64,000 bases of DNA from Bacillota bacterium (GCA_023415825.1 JAEZJF010000021.1:124001-188000); one strand, 5' to 3'. Shown: positions 43,024 to 52,169, counted from the first letter of the stretch. A program made the numbers and translations. The notes: generated from the sequence alone by a model not told the origin.

Positions 43024-44634
43024 TTAAAAGTCTTGATCGTCCTCAAGGGGGATGATATCTGAAGGCGAGAGTGCCTGACCCGGCTTATTCAAGCCATAAC
43101 GCATGGGAACCTGTTCTCTGGAAGCAGTTGAAGCAATTCTTCCGGAAGCATGGGCAGCCATCCGGCGTCCTGACTGGGTAGCGGCATCGATGTCTGCAGC
43201 CGATCCTTTCACAAAATGCATGAGCTCACTTACGATTTCCTGGAGCTCATAGGATTGATTTCTGAGCTCTTCGGAGGCGGCTGCACTCTCTTCACTGGTA
43301 GCAGCATTCTGTTGGGTGGCCTTTTCCATCTGAGAAATAGCCTTGGTTACCTGTGATACACCTCTGAGCTGTTCTTCACTGGCGGCTGTGATCTCCGCCA
43401 TGAGGGTCGTTACCTTTTCAGATCTCTGATTGATTTCCTCAAGGGAGCGGGCTACCTCACCACTGATGTCCACGCCGCGGTGCGAGAGTTCAATATTCTG
43501 CTCAATGAGGGCTGCCGTATCCTTTGCTGCCTGGGCACTTCTTTGGGCAAGATTCCTTACCTCTTCAGCCACAACGGCAAAACCCTGACCTGCTTCCCCT
43601 GCTCTTGCAGCCTCAACCGCGGCATTCAGAGCGAGAATATTGGTTTGAAAAGCGATATCGTCAATAACCTTAATAATTTTGGATATTTTATCGCTGGATT
43701 TTTTGATTTCGTCCATGGAACCGCTCATGTCGGCCATCTGCCTGGTACCTTTGGTGGCCGAGTCACGGGCCTGGGTGGAGAGTACCGAAGCCTGACGCGT
43801 ATTCTCGGTATTCTGCTTAACCATGGAGGTCGTTTCATCCATGGTAGCGGAGGTTTCCTGAATGGAAGCAGCCTGCTCATTGCTGGCCTCTGCAAGCTGG
43901 TGACTGGCTGCAGCCAATTGTGCCGAAGCAGCAGCTACCGACCGGGATGATTCGGAAAGGCGATCTGTTACCCTGGAGAGCATCCTGTTGATGCTTCTGG
44001 AGATGATGAGTCCAAGGGCAAGGGCGACAATAATACCCACAGCCATGACCAGAATCAAAAACCAATTGGCGGCTGCGCTGTCAGCTCTTAGCCTTGCATC
44101 CTCACTTTTACCCAGCTTAATGTTATCCTCAAAATGAAAATCAATATAGGACTTCGCCGCTTGGTAGGGTGGTATTGCCGCTCCTCTTAGAATATCGTAA
44201 GCCTGCTGTTCCTGATTATCTAAAGATAGCTCCACCATTTGGAGCAAATACCCATGGTATTCATTGAGACTGCTCTGAAAATCTTTAAACTCTTTAATCT
44301 CATCCTCACCATGAATGGTTTTCTCATAGTGGGCCAGATACTCGTTGGTTTTTTTAATATTGGCATTGACCTGGTCGACATATTTTTGTCTGTCCCGGCT
44401 TCCTTCTTCCAATATCATGTCCCGGCTTAGGGCTCGGTTATCATTAAAAGCCACTGCGACAATTCCCAAATCTCCCAGAGCTTCTCCGTATTGGCTGTAT
44501 AGCTCCGAATAGTCATTCCTTTGGTTCTCAATAGTGATAATGCTCACTAGACCGATTATACAGGTAATAAGTATGACAATTAAAAAGCTCCCGACTAATT
44601 TTGTACTGACCTTCATTTTTGCTAACCCATTCAT
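43024..44634 (-). CDS. Methyl-accepting chemotaxis protein with four-helix-bundle sensor
   Basis: 536 aa. Membrane segment 1 at about 13-32, extracellular four-helix bundle (4HB_MCP) about 33-187, membrane segment 2 about 189-211, short HAMP-like region, then a long coiled-coil signalling domain whose tip is DDIAFQTNILALNAAVEAARAGE-type with EVRNLAQRSAQAAKDTA. Several Glu/Gln-rich methylation helices flank it. No C-terminal NWETF-like CheR tether; the tail is LEDDQDF. GGGGAG precedes the ATG. It is the dedicated receptor of this operon; ligand unknown. Confidence 0.95.
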   Translation of the reverse strand: MNGLAKMKVSTKLVGSFLIVILITCIIGLVSIITIENQRNDYSELYSQYGEALGDLGIVAVAFNDNRALSRDMILEEGSRDRQKYVDQVNANIKKTNEYLAHYEKTIHGEDEIKEFKDFQSSLNEYHGYLLQMVELSLDNQEQQAYDILRGAAIPPYQAAKSYIDFHFEDNIKLGKSEDARLRADSAAANWFLILVMAVGIIVALALGLIISRSINRMLSRVTDRLSESSRSVAAASAQLAAASHQLAEASNEQAASIQETSATMDETTSMVKQNTENTRQASVLSTQARDSATKGTRQMADMSGSMDEIKKSSDKISKIIKVIDDIAFQTNILALNAAVEAARAGEAGQGFAVVAEEVRNLAQRSAQAAKDTAALIEQNIELSHRGVDISGEVARSLEEINQRSEKVTTLMAEITAASEEQLRGVSQVTKAISQMEKATQQNAATSEESAAASEELRNQSYELQEIVSELMHFVKGSAADIDAATQSGRRMAAHASGRIASTASREQVPMRYGLNKPGQALSPSDIIPLEDDQDF

Positions 44635-44665
44635 AGGCGACTCCCCTTAATTATTTATTTTTCTG

Positions 44666-45151
44666 TTACGCAGGCATCTCCTCATCGGTTTGAAGGGTGA
44701 TGCTCTCTTTTTCTTTATCTGTTAGAATTCTGTCGATATCCACCAGTAGGACAACTTTGTCCTTCACCTTACCCAAGCCTGTTAAAAATTCCTGTTCAGC
44801 CTGGCTTGAAGATGGTGGAGGCTCAACACTCGAAGGCGCAATGTCTAAAACCTCTGAAACCGTGTCCACAACCAATCCACTCAGCTTTGGCCCAAATTCG
44901 GCCTGTATTTCGGTGACGACAATGCATGTCCTGTCGTCGTAGTCCCTATCTGCCATGCCAAATTTAAGCCGCAGATCAATAACCGGAATGATCTTCCCTC
45001 TTAGATTAATAACGCCCTTGAGATAATCAGGCATTTTGGGAACATGAGTAATGGTCATCATGCCGATAATTTCCTTAACCTTCAGGATAGGAATCCCATA
45101 GGTTTCATTCCCTAGTAATAAAGTAAGAAATTTATTATGGTTAACTGCCAT
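44666..45151 (-). CDS. cheW: Chemotaxis coupling protein CheW
   Basis: 161 aa, SH3-like CheW fold linking receptor and CheA. Motifs: FLTLLLGNETYGIPILKVKEIIG, PDYLKGVINLRGKIIPVIDLR, VDTVSEVLDI and LGKVKDKVVLLVDIDRIL. The frame starts at 45235, but GGGGGTG lies 5 bases before ATG 45151, giving the usual CheW N-terminus. First gene of the operon. The gap from 45152 to murD (45408) holds both 5' regions and no other gene. Confidence 0.94.
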   Translation of the reverse strand: MAVNHNKFLTLLLGNETYGIPILKVKEIIGMMTITHVPKMPDYLKGVINLRGKIIPVIDLRLKFGMADRDYDDRTCIVVTEIQAEFGPKLSGLVVDTVSEVLDIAPSSVEPPPSSSQAEQEFLTGLGKVKDKVVLLVDIDRILTDKEKESITLQTDEEMPA

Positions 45152-45408
45152 TTTTGCACCCCCTAATTCAGTTCTAAGCCTTCTTCTTTTCTGTATCAGT
45201 GTTTTGTTTACCACTGTATACCAATACAAAAACACGGTGATAAAAAAAATGTAACATTATCACTAAGTTCTGAAGAAATAGACAAGAACGACTCCTCATG
45301 CCTGTAAAAACTAAGCAACTTAACTATATCTAAACGAGTGCTAAAAAACCTTCAGACTCGATATATATTGTATAAATAAAAACCGCTAAAGGCTTTTGGG
45401 AGGACATT

Positions 45409-46803
45409 ATGAACGATAAGCTCTCCGCTTTTAAAGATCGGATCATCAAACAAAGGGTGGCTGTCATCGGCCTGGGCGTGAGCAATACCCCTCTGGTGGA
45501 GTATTTAGGCAAGCTCGGTGCGAGAATCACCGTCTTTGACAAAAATGACCGGGAATCCCTTAAGGATAAAATTGAAGCCTTAAAAAGCTACAATGTAGAT
45601 TTTAGTTTGGGCCAGGACTATCTCTCCAGACTCAAAGGGTTCGATATCATCTTCAGAACACCCATTGTAAGGCCCGACATTCCGGAATTTTTGGAAGAAG
45701 AGAAAAACGGAGCGAGCATCACCTCCGAAATGGAGGTTTTTATGGAGCTATGTCCGGCTGAGGTATTAGCCGTTACAGGCAGCGACGGCAAGACCACTAC
45801 AGCAACCATAACCTGTCGGATTATGGAAGAAGCAGGGTATCACTGCCTTTTAGGAGGAAATATCGGAACACCGCTTCTAAATCGCATTGACGACATTCAA
45901 CCTGAGCATAAAATAGTTCTGGAGCTCAGCAGCTTTCAGCTTTTGACGATGAAAAAGAGCCCCCATGTGGCCATCATCACCAATATATCGCCCAATCATC
46001 TGGATGTCCACCGATCCATGGATGAGTACATAGATGCCAAGAAAAACATTTTCCGTTATCAAAGCAATCAAGACCTTCTTGTTCTCAACCACGACAACGC
46101 CATCACCCATGATTTTATGGGCGAGGCCCGGGGAAAGGTACTTTATTTCTCACGAACCTGCGAGCTTGAGACGGGAGCCTTCCTTAAGGGAGATACCCTT
46201 TGTTACCGGGAGGATGGTGAGACCTGTGAGATAGTGGACAGAAAGGAAATTTTGCTTCCGGGAAATCATAATATTGAAAATTATTTAGCGGCTATAGCGG
46301 CCACAAAGGCTTATGTTGGACCGGAAGCAGTAAAAAAGACAGCGCAGAACCTCAGCGGCATAGAGCATCGCATTGAGTTTGTCAGGGAGCTTAACGGTGT
46401 CAAATACTATAACGATTCCATAGGAAGCAGCCCCAGCCGCACCATGGCAACTCTGAACGCATTTGATCAGCGCGTCATCCTTATTGCAGGAGGCTACGAC
46501 AAAAACATCCCCTACGAACCGCTTGGTGAAGTGCTTGTTGAAAAAACCAAGCATCTGATTTTAATCGGGCAGACATCCTCGCAAATAGAGATGTCCTTAA
46601 TGCGTAAGCTTGTGGGGAAATACCGTGGCATCAATATCCGCATCACCCATTGCTCCACCTTGAAGCAAGCCGTGGACTGCGCCTCTCTTTCGGCCAAACC
46701 TGGAGATATTGTCCTTCTGTCACCGGCAAGTGCCAGCTTTGATATGTTCAAGGATTTTGAGGAAAGGGGAAATCGGTTTAAAGACTACGTACGAGAGCTA
46801 TAA
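45409..46803 (+). CDS. murD: UDP-N-acetylmuramoylalanine-D-glutamate ligase MurD
   Basis: 464 aa. Adds D-Glu to UDP-MurNAc-L-Ala. N-terminal Rossmann-like UDP-binding domain (VAVIGLGVSNTPLVEYL), central ATPase with P-loop TGSDGKTTTATI, ELSSFQL, ITNISPNHLDVHRSMDEYI, NIENYLAAIAA, and C-terminal domain with YYNDSIGSSPSRTMA, LIAGGYDKNIPYEP and LLSPASASFDMFKDFEERG. GGGAGG precedes the ATG. It stands alone, away from other mur genes, so it may be the only or a second MurD copy. The Mg/ATP residues all look intact. Confidence 0.96.
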   Translation: MNDKLSAFKDRIIKQRVAVIGLGVSNTPLVEYLGKLGARITVFDKNDRESLKDKIEALKSYNVDFSLGQDYLSRLKGFDIIFRTPIVRPDIPEFLEEEKNGASITSEMEVFMELCPAEVLAVTGSDGKTTTATITCRIMEEAGYHCLLGGNIGTPLLNRIDDIQPEHKIVLELSSFQLLTMKKSPHVAIITNISPNHLDVHRSMDEYIDAKKNIFRYQSNQDLLVLNHDNAITHDFMGEARGKVLYFSRTCELETGAFLKGDTLCYREDGETCEIVDRKEILLPGNHNIENYLAAIAATKAYVGPEAVKKTAQNLSGIEHRIEFVRELNGVKYYNDSIGSSPSRTMATLNAFDQRVILIAGGYDKNIPYEPLGEVLVEKTKHLILIGQTSSQIEMSLMRKLVGKYRGINIRITHCSTLKQAVDCASLSAKPGDIVLLSPASASFDMFKDFEERGNRFKDYVREL

Positions 46804-46833
46804 TAACTTGTACTGTCGTAATAGGTTTACCCT

Positions 46834-46862
46834 TTTACTTTTCTTTTCCTTTTCTGTATAAT
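46834..46862 (+). promoter_or_regulatory. Sigma-A promoter of the TIR locus
   Basis: TTTACT (46834-46839), 17 bases of pyrimidine-rich sequence, TATAAT (46857-46862); about 70 bases before the first TIR gene. Confidence 0.65.
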
Positions 46863-46933
46863 TATCGAATGAGGTATCTCCTGGTGTCTCAGGTTGTAAC
46901 AACTGTTCACATTCTATGGTCCGGGGAATAGGC

Positions 46934-48238
46934 ATGATTGATATGATGGATGGTTATGATTACTGCATTTGTTTCATAGAACAGCCTTCGAATCGAGCTC
47001 TTGCGGAAAGGCTTGTCTCAGAGGTGGCTTCTTACAAGCTGCCGAAAAATGTTCAGAAGCTTGAAAGGGTGGAATCCTATCAAAGGGCCTATCTCATGAG
47101 GCTTCCCTCTGGTGGGTTGCTGACCCCTGAGCAGGAGAGTCTTTTAAAACGCTGCAGGTGGCTTTTGATATTCTGCACGGGACAAGCTCGTGAAGCTCAA
47201 AATATACGTCAGGCCATCCAATTCTTTATGGCTGATAAGGGCCGGGCCTTCATTCTTCCCATACTCCTGGAAGGCGAACCGCAGAACACCTTTCCGCCCG
47301 AGTTTTTTGAAGAGCGAATCAGTATGATAACTTTTTTTGACGGAACAACTCAGCCCGTTAAAGAAATAATCGAGCCCTTGGCCGTTGATATAAGAGCAAA
47401 GGATCATAAGACCTCCCTTTCCCTTATACATCATGCCCGTATAAAGGTAGTGGCCGCGCTGATCGGAGCAAGCTTTGACACCTTGGAGCAGCGGCATGAA
47501 AAAAGAATACGGCGGAGAGTCCAGTTCCTTGCCGCCATTATTCTTGCGATACCTATTCTTTTGGGTACCTTTTTTACCTACCTTTGGATTAATTCAGAGC
47601 GTCAGATAGATAGAGCTACTCAAAAATCTCAAATTTCCAAGGATTTGTTGGCTGACATGTGTGAGAATTATCCAGCTCTTTTCAAGGATATTCCGGAAGC
47701 CCTTCCCGTGGTAAACGGACTTCTTCTGGACAATCTGGAAAAGCTCCGGGTTGCCGACAGCAGCTATATCACCCTACTGCCCGTCGACAATCTTATTCTT
47801 GCCGATGAATCGGACGACATGGAGCAAGCCCGGAAAAAGGCAAAAATCTTACGTTATCTCGAAAGAAAAGACGATGCTGTTGCAGCCTATAAAGAGGTCT
47901 CACTTAAAATGGAGCAGGGTGGATATGAATTTCGAGCTGCTTCCCGCCCGTTTGCAAAGATGGTCCCCGCCTCTTTATATCCCTGCGGTATATGGGTTAG
48001 ATCCATCAGTGATGAAACCTCCAAGGCTTGTGACGGCCTTTTAAACGGAGATATCATCGTTACCGCAAAAGGCTTCAAATTCAGGAGCATTGAGCAGTTT
48101 CAGTATCATGTCTACTCTTACCTTCCCCAGAACAAAACAATGGAAATGATCATACTCAGGCTTGAAGGAGAAAGCCTTAAAGAGCTTACCCTGGATATAA
48201 AGCCTGAGGATTTGAAATTTGAAAGCGAAGAGCTCTAG
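46934..48238 (+). CDS. Membrane protein with degenerate TIR-type domain and PDZ-like domain
   Basis: About 434 aa. Residues 7-150 resemble the TIR_2 domain of the next gene: GYDYCICFIEQPSN replaces HYDVFLSYRHKPRD, LLIFCTG matches LLVICSP, and the ILLEGEPQNTFPPEF segment is shared. In ungapped alignment the Trp and Glu of the partner's WVDRE motif become Asn90 and Ala94 here, so NADase activity is unlikely. A membrane segment follows (about 197-219), then an outside region whose last 90 residues (ACDGLLNGDIIVTAKGFKFRS) look PDZ-like. GGGG lies 7 bases before ATG 46934; the frame opens at 46916. Sixteen bases separate it from the second TIR gene. Function inferred only. Confidence 0.75.
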   Translation: MIDMMDGYDYCICFIEQPSNRALAERLVSEVASYKLPKNVQKLERVESYQRAYLMRLPSGGLLTPEQESLLKRCRWLLIFCTGQAREAQNIRQAIQFFMADKGRAFILPILLEGEPQNTFPPEFFEERISMITFFDGTTQPVKEIIEPLAVDIRAKDHKTSLSLIHHARIKVVAALIGASFDTLEQRHEKRIRRRVQFLAAIILAIPILLGTFFTYLWINSERQIDRATQKSQISKDLLADMCENYPALFKDIPEALPVVNGLLLDNLEKLRVADSSYITLLPVDNLILADESDDMEQARKKAKILRYLERKDDAVAAYKEVSLKMEQGGYEFRAASRPFAKMVPASLYPCGIWVRSISDETSKACDGLLNGDIIVTAKGFKFRSIEQFQYHVYSYLPQNKTMEMIILRLEGESLKELTLDIKPEDLKFESEEL

Positions 48239-48254
48239 AAAGGGGGATGTGGCC

Positions 48255-50090
48255 ATGAATTTAAACGCTGTACAACATTATGACGTTTTCTTAAGCTACC
48301 GCCACAAACCCCGGGATAGCAAAATATGCAAGAAAGTGCATACCCTTCTGGAAACCTTTAAACCCCCGAGAAAATATAAACAGGCTGATATTAAAAGAGT
48401 TTTCCGTGACAATGAAGAGCTTCCGGCCGCCGGGGTATTGAGCGATACCATTGGAGAAGCACTGAAGAACTCTCGTATTCTTTTGGTCATTTGCTCACCG
48501 GACACGCCCCAATCCCAGTGGGTGGATCGGGAGGTTCGCACCTTTATGGAACTGGGTCGCTCAGACAAGATCTTTTCTCTCCTTATTGCTGGAGATGCTG
48601 AAAATTCCTTCCCTCCCTCACTGCGACTTGTTCCTGGCATTGAAAACAGGACATTGCGCATTCAGGCAGGAAGTGAGCAAAGCAACAGAAAGCTGAAGAT
48701 GGAGCTTCTAAAAATCGTGGCAGCGGCGACCGATACACCCTGCGACCCTCTTCGTATTGCCGTAGGAAGGCGCAGGCTTCGCCGTTCTATTTTTGCTGCA
48801 GCGGCATTATCCCTTTTTCTGTTTGCTTCGGGCTTCTATTCCCTCTATCAATGGACTAAAGCATCCTATTATAATCTGGTTGCGCAAAGAGAGGAATTGG
48901 TCATTCATGACGTCATCAACAGCATTACCTTTGATCTGACTAAGGCTGTGGATTCTCTGCCGGGTGCTTCCGGAGCCCTAGCCGCCATCCTATCGGCCAA
49001 TATTGAGTATATGGATCGCATGATGGCTATTGACGGCTCTTCAGAAAAAACCCAGACAGATAAAGGGAATAATTACTTAAGCCTTGCGCGGGCCTATTTG
49101 ATGGAGGGTGATTATGATAAGGCCTCAGAATCGGCTCAGCAGGCCATTATCCTCTTTGAAGATCTGGCAGAAGACAGCACGGACTTAACCATTATCAAGG
49201 AACTGGCCATAAGCTACAATATAGCGGGACTTTATATGCAGTCCATGAGCAAATGGGAAGACGCGGTAGATTTTCTGGGAAAAGCAGCGGATGTTTATAA
49301 AGAGTTGGGTGAATTAGAGCCCGAAGCCGATCATCCCGCGAGCCGGGCCGATTGTTTGAACAATTTAGCTGTCTGCCACTATTTGAAGGGTGACTATGAG
49401 AATGCGGCAGATATGTTTATAGAAGAAATGAAACTTCGTAAAAAAAGCATGGGAAAAGACCCTTCTTACGAAGATCAAAGGACACTTGCCGACCTTGCGG
49501 CGACTATAGGATCATGCCTCATGTCAGCCCAGGAATATAAGCGTGCCGAATCCTATCATACTCAAGCAATGTCCCTTTATAAATCCCTGTTCGAACAGAC
49601 TCCAGACGCTTCAAGTCATAAGTCGTATGTAACAGCTCTCTATTCCCTGGGAAGAAGCCAGGTATTTGCAAAAAAAGATACGGAGGCCGAGTACAACTTG
49701 AGATTAAGCGTTGTGGAGGCTGATAAGCTAACCCGTGAATCACTCCCTGAATTCGACCCCCTATATCTCTGCATGTATGCCATGTATGATTTACTCTATG
49801 GGGATGAAAACAAACGAGAAGAAGCCCTTAATATTGCCTCAGAGGCATATAATATCAATGCAACCGACCCCTTCATTCGTCTTACCTACGCCTATAGCCT
49901 TCTTTTTAACGGTCACGCTACAGAGGCCCTGGAAGAGCTCCGTACTTTCATGCATGAGGACGTATCCAATACCAAAGTCATTTTACAGGATATCGAGCTC
50001 TTCATCATCAGGGACCGTACCACAGAGGATCTATTGCACTTGAGAGAAACCTTGTCCTTGAGCCAAGGAGATAGTTCTCTCACCCCATGA
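48255..50090 (+). CDS. TIR-domain membrane protein with extracytoplasmic TPR repeats
   Basis: 611 aa. N-terminal TIR_2 domain (about 7-155): HYDVFLSYRHKPRDSKI, RVFRDNEELP, LSDTIGEALKNSRILLVICSP, SQWVDREVRTFM with Trp89 and candidate catalytic Glu93. Arg-rich stretch then one membrane segment (about 178-199), followed by about 400 residues with TPR-type repeats (NNYLSLARAYLMEGDYDKA, NNLAVCHYLKGDYENAADMF, SYVTALYSLGRSQVFAKKD). The TIR should be cytoplasmic and TPRs outside. AGGGGG is 8 bases before ATG 48255. TIR proteins of this family with a transmembrane helix and WD40 or TPR are frequent in Clostridia but their role is unknown. Confidence 0.85.
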   Translation: MNLNAVQHYDVFLSYRHKPRDSKICKKVHTLLETFKPPRKYKQADIKRVFRDNEELPAAGVLSDTIGEALKNSRILLVICSPDTPQSQWVDREVRTFMELGRSDKIFSLLIAGDAENSFPPSLRLVPGIENRTLRIQAGSEQSNRKLKMELLKIVAAATDTPCDPLRIAVGRRRLRRSIFAAAALSLFLFASGFYSLYQWTKASYYNLVAQREELVIHDVINSITFDLTKAVDSLPGASGALAAILSANIEYMDRMMAIDGSSEKTQTDKGNNYLSLARAYLMEGDYDKASESAQQAIILFEDLAEDSTDLTIIKELAISYNIAGLYMQSMSKWEDAVDFLGKAADVYKELGELEPEADHPASRADCLNNLAVCHYLKGDYENAADMFIEEMKLRKKSMGKDPSYEDQRTLADLAATIGSCLMSAQEYKRAESYHTQAMSLYKSLFEQTPDASSHKSYVTALYSLGRSQVFAKKDTEAEYNLRLSVVEADKLTRESLPEFDPLYLCMYAMYDLLYGDENKREEALNIASEAYNINATDPFIRLTYAYSLLFNGHATEALEELRTFMHEDVSNTKVILQDIELFIIRDRTTEDLLHLRETLSLSQGDSSLTP

Positions 50091-50120
50091 AACAGGACGG
50101 AACAATTAGGGAGGATTTTT

Positions 50121-51062
50121 ATGCGGAAAAGCACCTGGTTTCGTGTCATACTCGTGATCTTGGCCTTTGTCATGGCCTTGTCCCTTGTGGGCTGCATTTT
50201 TTCACAGAACGACGATGAGGATGAAGATGAAAAGACGTCGGACAGAAAGGAATCTCGAAAGAGCAAAAAGGGAGCTTATGAGAACCTGGTCATCAATGAT
50301 TTTCCTGTCGCGTCTGAGAATTTCATTCTGGAGGAGCACGGCAAATCAACGTATATCCTGCTGGACAGCGAAATCATCACCTATCCCTTCAAGATTCCCT
50401 ATGCATCTACCTCCTATCCTGAGCTTACTACCGACAACGGACAGATTACCATGTCCTGGTCTGATCAGGACAACATTATTCTGAAGATTGATATGGTTGA
50501 GGGAAGCCAAGAGGCGTTTATTAATAGCAGTGACGAGCCTATTGACATGGGTGTGTCACCGAAAACTATTAACGATAAGCTCTTTATTCCTATTAATCTG
50601 ATTGCTGAAGTACTTAAGCTTACCGAGACCTATGACCGGAAATACAATATTACCATTCTTCACAGCCAGGAGAACTTTCCTGAAGACTTACTGGTGGGAA
50701 GCTGGTCAGATACCCATACCGACATCTTTACACTTTTTGAAAGTACTGTTGCAGGAGCAGGATCTTTATCCTCATATGCAATGGGCTATGAGTTCAAAGA
50801 GGATGGCACCTATCGCCTTTTGATGGTGACGGTGGGAGGCTTTACTGATAAGCTTATCCAATGCAAAGGTAAATATAAGCTTCTAGGAAACACCATCTTT
50901 TGTTATGATATCTATGAAACCCTCTATGAAGGAACCCCTTTTAAGCTGGTTCACAAAAACATGAAGCTTGATGAACCGAGCTATGAATTTATTAGCAATT
51001 ATAACCCTGATGAGAATAGTATTGACCTCAATGCTTTCTGGCTGTATAAAATCGATCCATAG
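50121..51062 (+). CDS. Lipoprotein with copper-amine-oxidase-N-like and lipocalin-like regions
   Basis: 313 aa. Lipoprotein signal peptide with lipobox SLVGC (Cys about 25), then an acidic/charged linker (DDEDEDEKTSDRKESRKSKK). The middle part (MGVSPKTINDKLFIPINLIAEVLKLTETYD) resembles the Cu_amine_oxidN1 fold often found on Clostridial surface proteins. The C-terminal part (LLVGSWSDTHTDIF, YEFKEDGTYRLLM, CKGKYKLLGNTIF) resembles lipocalin-like DUFs. It starts 30 bases after the TIR-TPR gene and ends at a terminator, so it is the third gene of that transcript. It may sit outside near the TPR domain; this is inference. Confidence 0.8.
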   Translation: MRKSTWFRVILVILAFVMALSLVGCIFSQNDDEDEDEKTSDRKESRKSKKGAYENLVINDFPVASENFILEEHGKSTYILLDSEIITYPFKIPYASTSYPELTTDNGQITMSWSDQDNIILKIDMVEGSQEAFINSSDEPIDMGVSPKTINDKLFIPINLIAEVLKLTETYDRKYNITILHSQENFPEDLLVGSWSDTHTDIFTLFESTVAGAGSLSSYAMGYEFKEDGTYRLLMVTVGGFTDKLIQCKGKYKLLGNTIFCYDIYETLYEGTPFKLVHKNMKLDEPSYEFISNYNPDENSIDLNAFWLYKIDP

Positions 51063-51073
51063 CCTCAGATCGG

Positions 51074-51128
51074 AAATGTGCCCTTAAGAACTCCTATAGA
51101 TAACGAAATTCTTAAGCGGCACATTTTT
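51074..51128 (+). terminator. Terminator of the TIR locus
   Basis: AAATGTGCC-CTTAAGAA pairs with TTCTTAAG-CGGCACATTT around an 18-base loop, followed by a T-run on the plus strand. Confidence 0.85.
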
Positions 51129-51154
51129 ATGATAGAGGATATAGCTTTATGATT

Positions 51155-52087
51155 CTATTCTTCGGTGAACAAGGCCGTTGACAGGTAACGTTCACCTGTA
51201 TCAGGAAGGATCACCACAATATTCTTACCCTTGTTTTCGGGTCTCTTGGCAAGAACGGTGGCTGCATGGATGGCTGCGCCGCTTGAAATACCTACAAGTA
51301 AGCCTTCAGTTTTTGCAATCTTCCGGGAGGCCAGGAAGGCTTCTTCATTCTTAACCTTGATAATTTCGTCCAGGACACTCCTATTCAACACATCGGGTAC
51401 AAAGCCGGCACCGATTCCCTGAATCTTATGGGGCCCCTTTGGATCACCCGATAAAACAGCTGAGTCAAAGGGTTCAACCGCCACAACCTTAACACCAGGG
51501 TTTTTGCTTTTTAAAAACTCACCGACACCGGTAACAGTTCCTCCGGTTCCAACACCCGCAACAAAAATGTCAACCTCTCCGTCAGTGTCGTTCCATATCT
51601 CCTCTGCGGTAGTCTTACGATGAATTTCAGGGTTTGCAGGATTTTTGAACTGCTGGGGTATAAAGGAATTGGGAATCTCAGATGCAAGCTCCTCAGCCTT
51701 TCGGATGGCTCCGGCCATTCCTTCAGGTCCGGGTGTTAAGATCAGTTCAGCTCCCAGCGCCTTCATCATGTTTCTTCGTTCCAAGCTGAAGGTCTCAGGC
51801 AGAGTGATGATGAGTCTATATCCCTTAGCTGCTGTTACAAAGGAAAGAGCGATTCCCGTATTGCCGCTGGTAGGTTCAATGATGACCGTATCTTTATTGA
51901 TGAGTCCTTTTTCTTCAGCATCCTTTATCATGGCATAGCCAATTCTGTCCTTAACACTGCCCAAAGGATTAAAGTATTCCAGCTTACCTAAGATTGTTGC
52001 TTCAATACCCTGCTCCCTCTCATAATTGGTGAGCTCTAATAGAGGGGTATTGCCGATAAGGTCGGTAAGATTTTTTGCAATTTTCAT
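51155..52087 (-). CDS. cysK: Cysteine synthase (O-acetylserine sulfhydrylase) CysK
   Basis: 310 aa PLP enzyme making cysteine from O-acetylserine and sulfide. IGNTPLLEL, PLP Lys in NPLGSVKDRIGYAMI, the TSGNTGIALSF loop, the GVGTGGTVTGVGEFL phosphate-binding glycine loop and the GISSGAAIHAA end. GGAGG is 7 bases before ATG 52087; the frame opens 13 codons earlier. A perfect -35/17/-10 promoter and a putative Rrf2-type operator lie upstream. Confidence 0.97.
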   Translation of the reverse strand: MKIAKNLTDLIGNTPLLELTNYEREQGIEATILGKLEYFNPLGSVKDRIGYAMIKDAEEKGLINKDTVIIEPTSGNTGIALSFVTAAKGYRLIITLPETFSLERRNMMKALGAELILTPGPEGMAGAIRKAEELASEIPNSFIPQQFKNPANPEIHRKTTAEEIWNDTDGEVDIFVAGVGTGGTVTGVGEFLKSKNPGVKVVAVEPFDSAVLSGDPKGPHKIQGIGAGFVPDVLNRSVLDEIIKVKNEEAFLASRKIAKTEGLLVGISSGAAIHAATVLAKRPENKGKNIVVILPDTGERYLSTALFTEE

Positions 52088-52109
52088 AAGAATACCTCCA
52101 TTTTTATCT

Positions 52110-52123
52110 CTGATAATTCCTAT
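52110..52123. promoter_or_regulatory. Putative CymR/IscR-type operator upstream of cysK
   Basis: GATAATTCCTATC, GATA/TATC arms around ATTCC, at about +11 to +24 from the predicted start of transcription. A closely similar site stands at the same relative position in front of the Rrf2 regulator at 54698 (55174-55190). No operator is proven. Confidence 0.45.
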
Positions 52124-52140
52124 CAACTTAATATGATTAA

Positions 52141-52169
52141 ATTATAAACCTCACTATTTTAATTGTCAA
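52141..52169 (-). promoter_or_regulatory. Sigma-A promoter of cysK
   Basis: Minus strand TTGACA (52169-52164), 17 bases, TATAAT (52146-52141): both hexamers perfect. Confidence 0.9.

Noticed and set aside
46916..46933. Longer start for the first TIR gene
   Set aside because: No ribosome binding site before it; GGGG stands 7 bases before ATG 46934.
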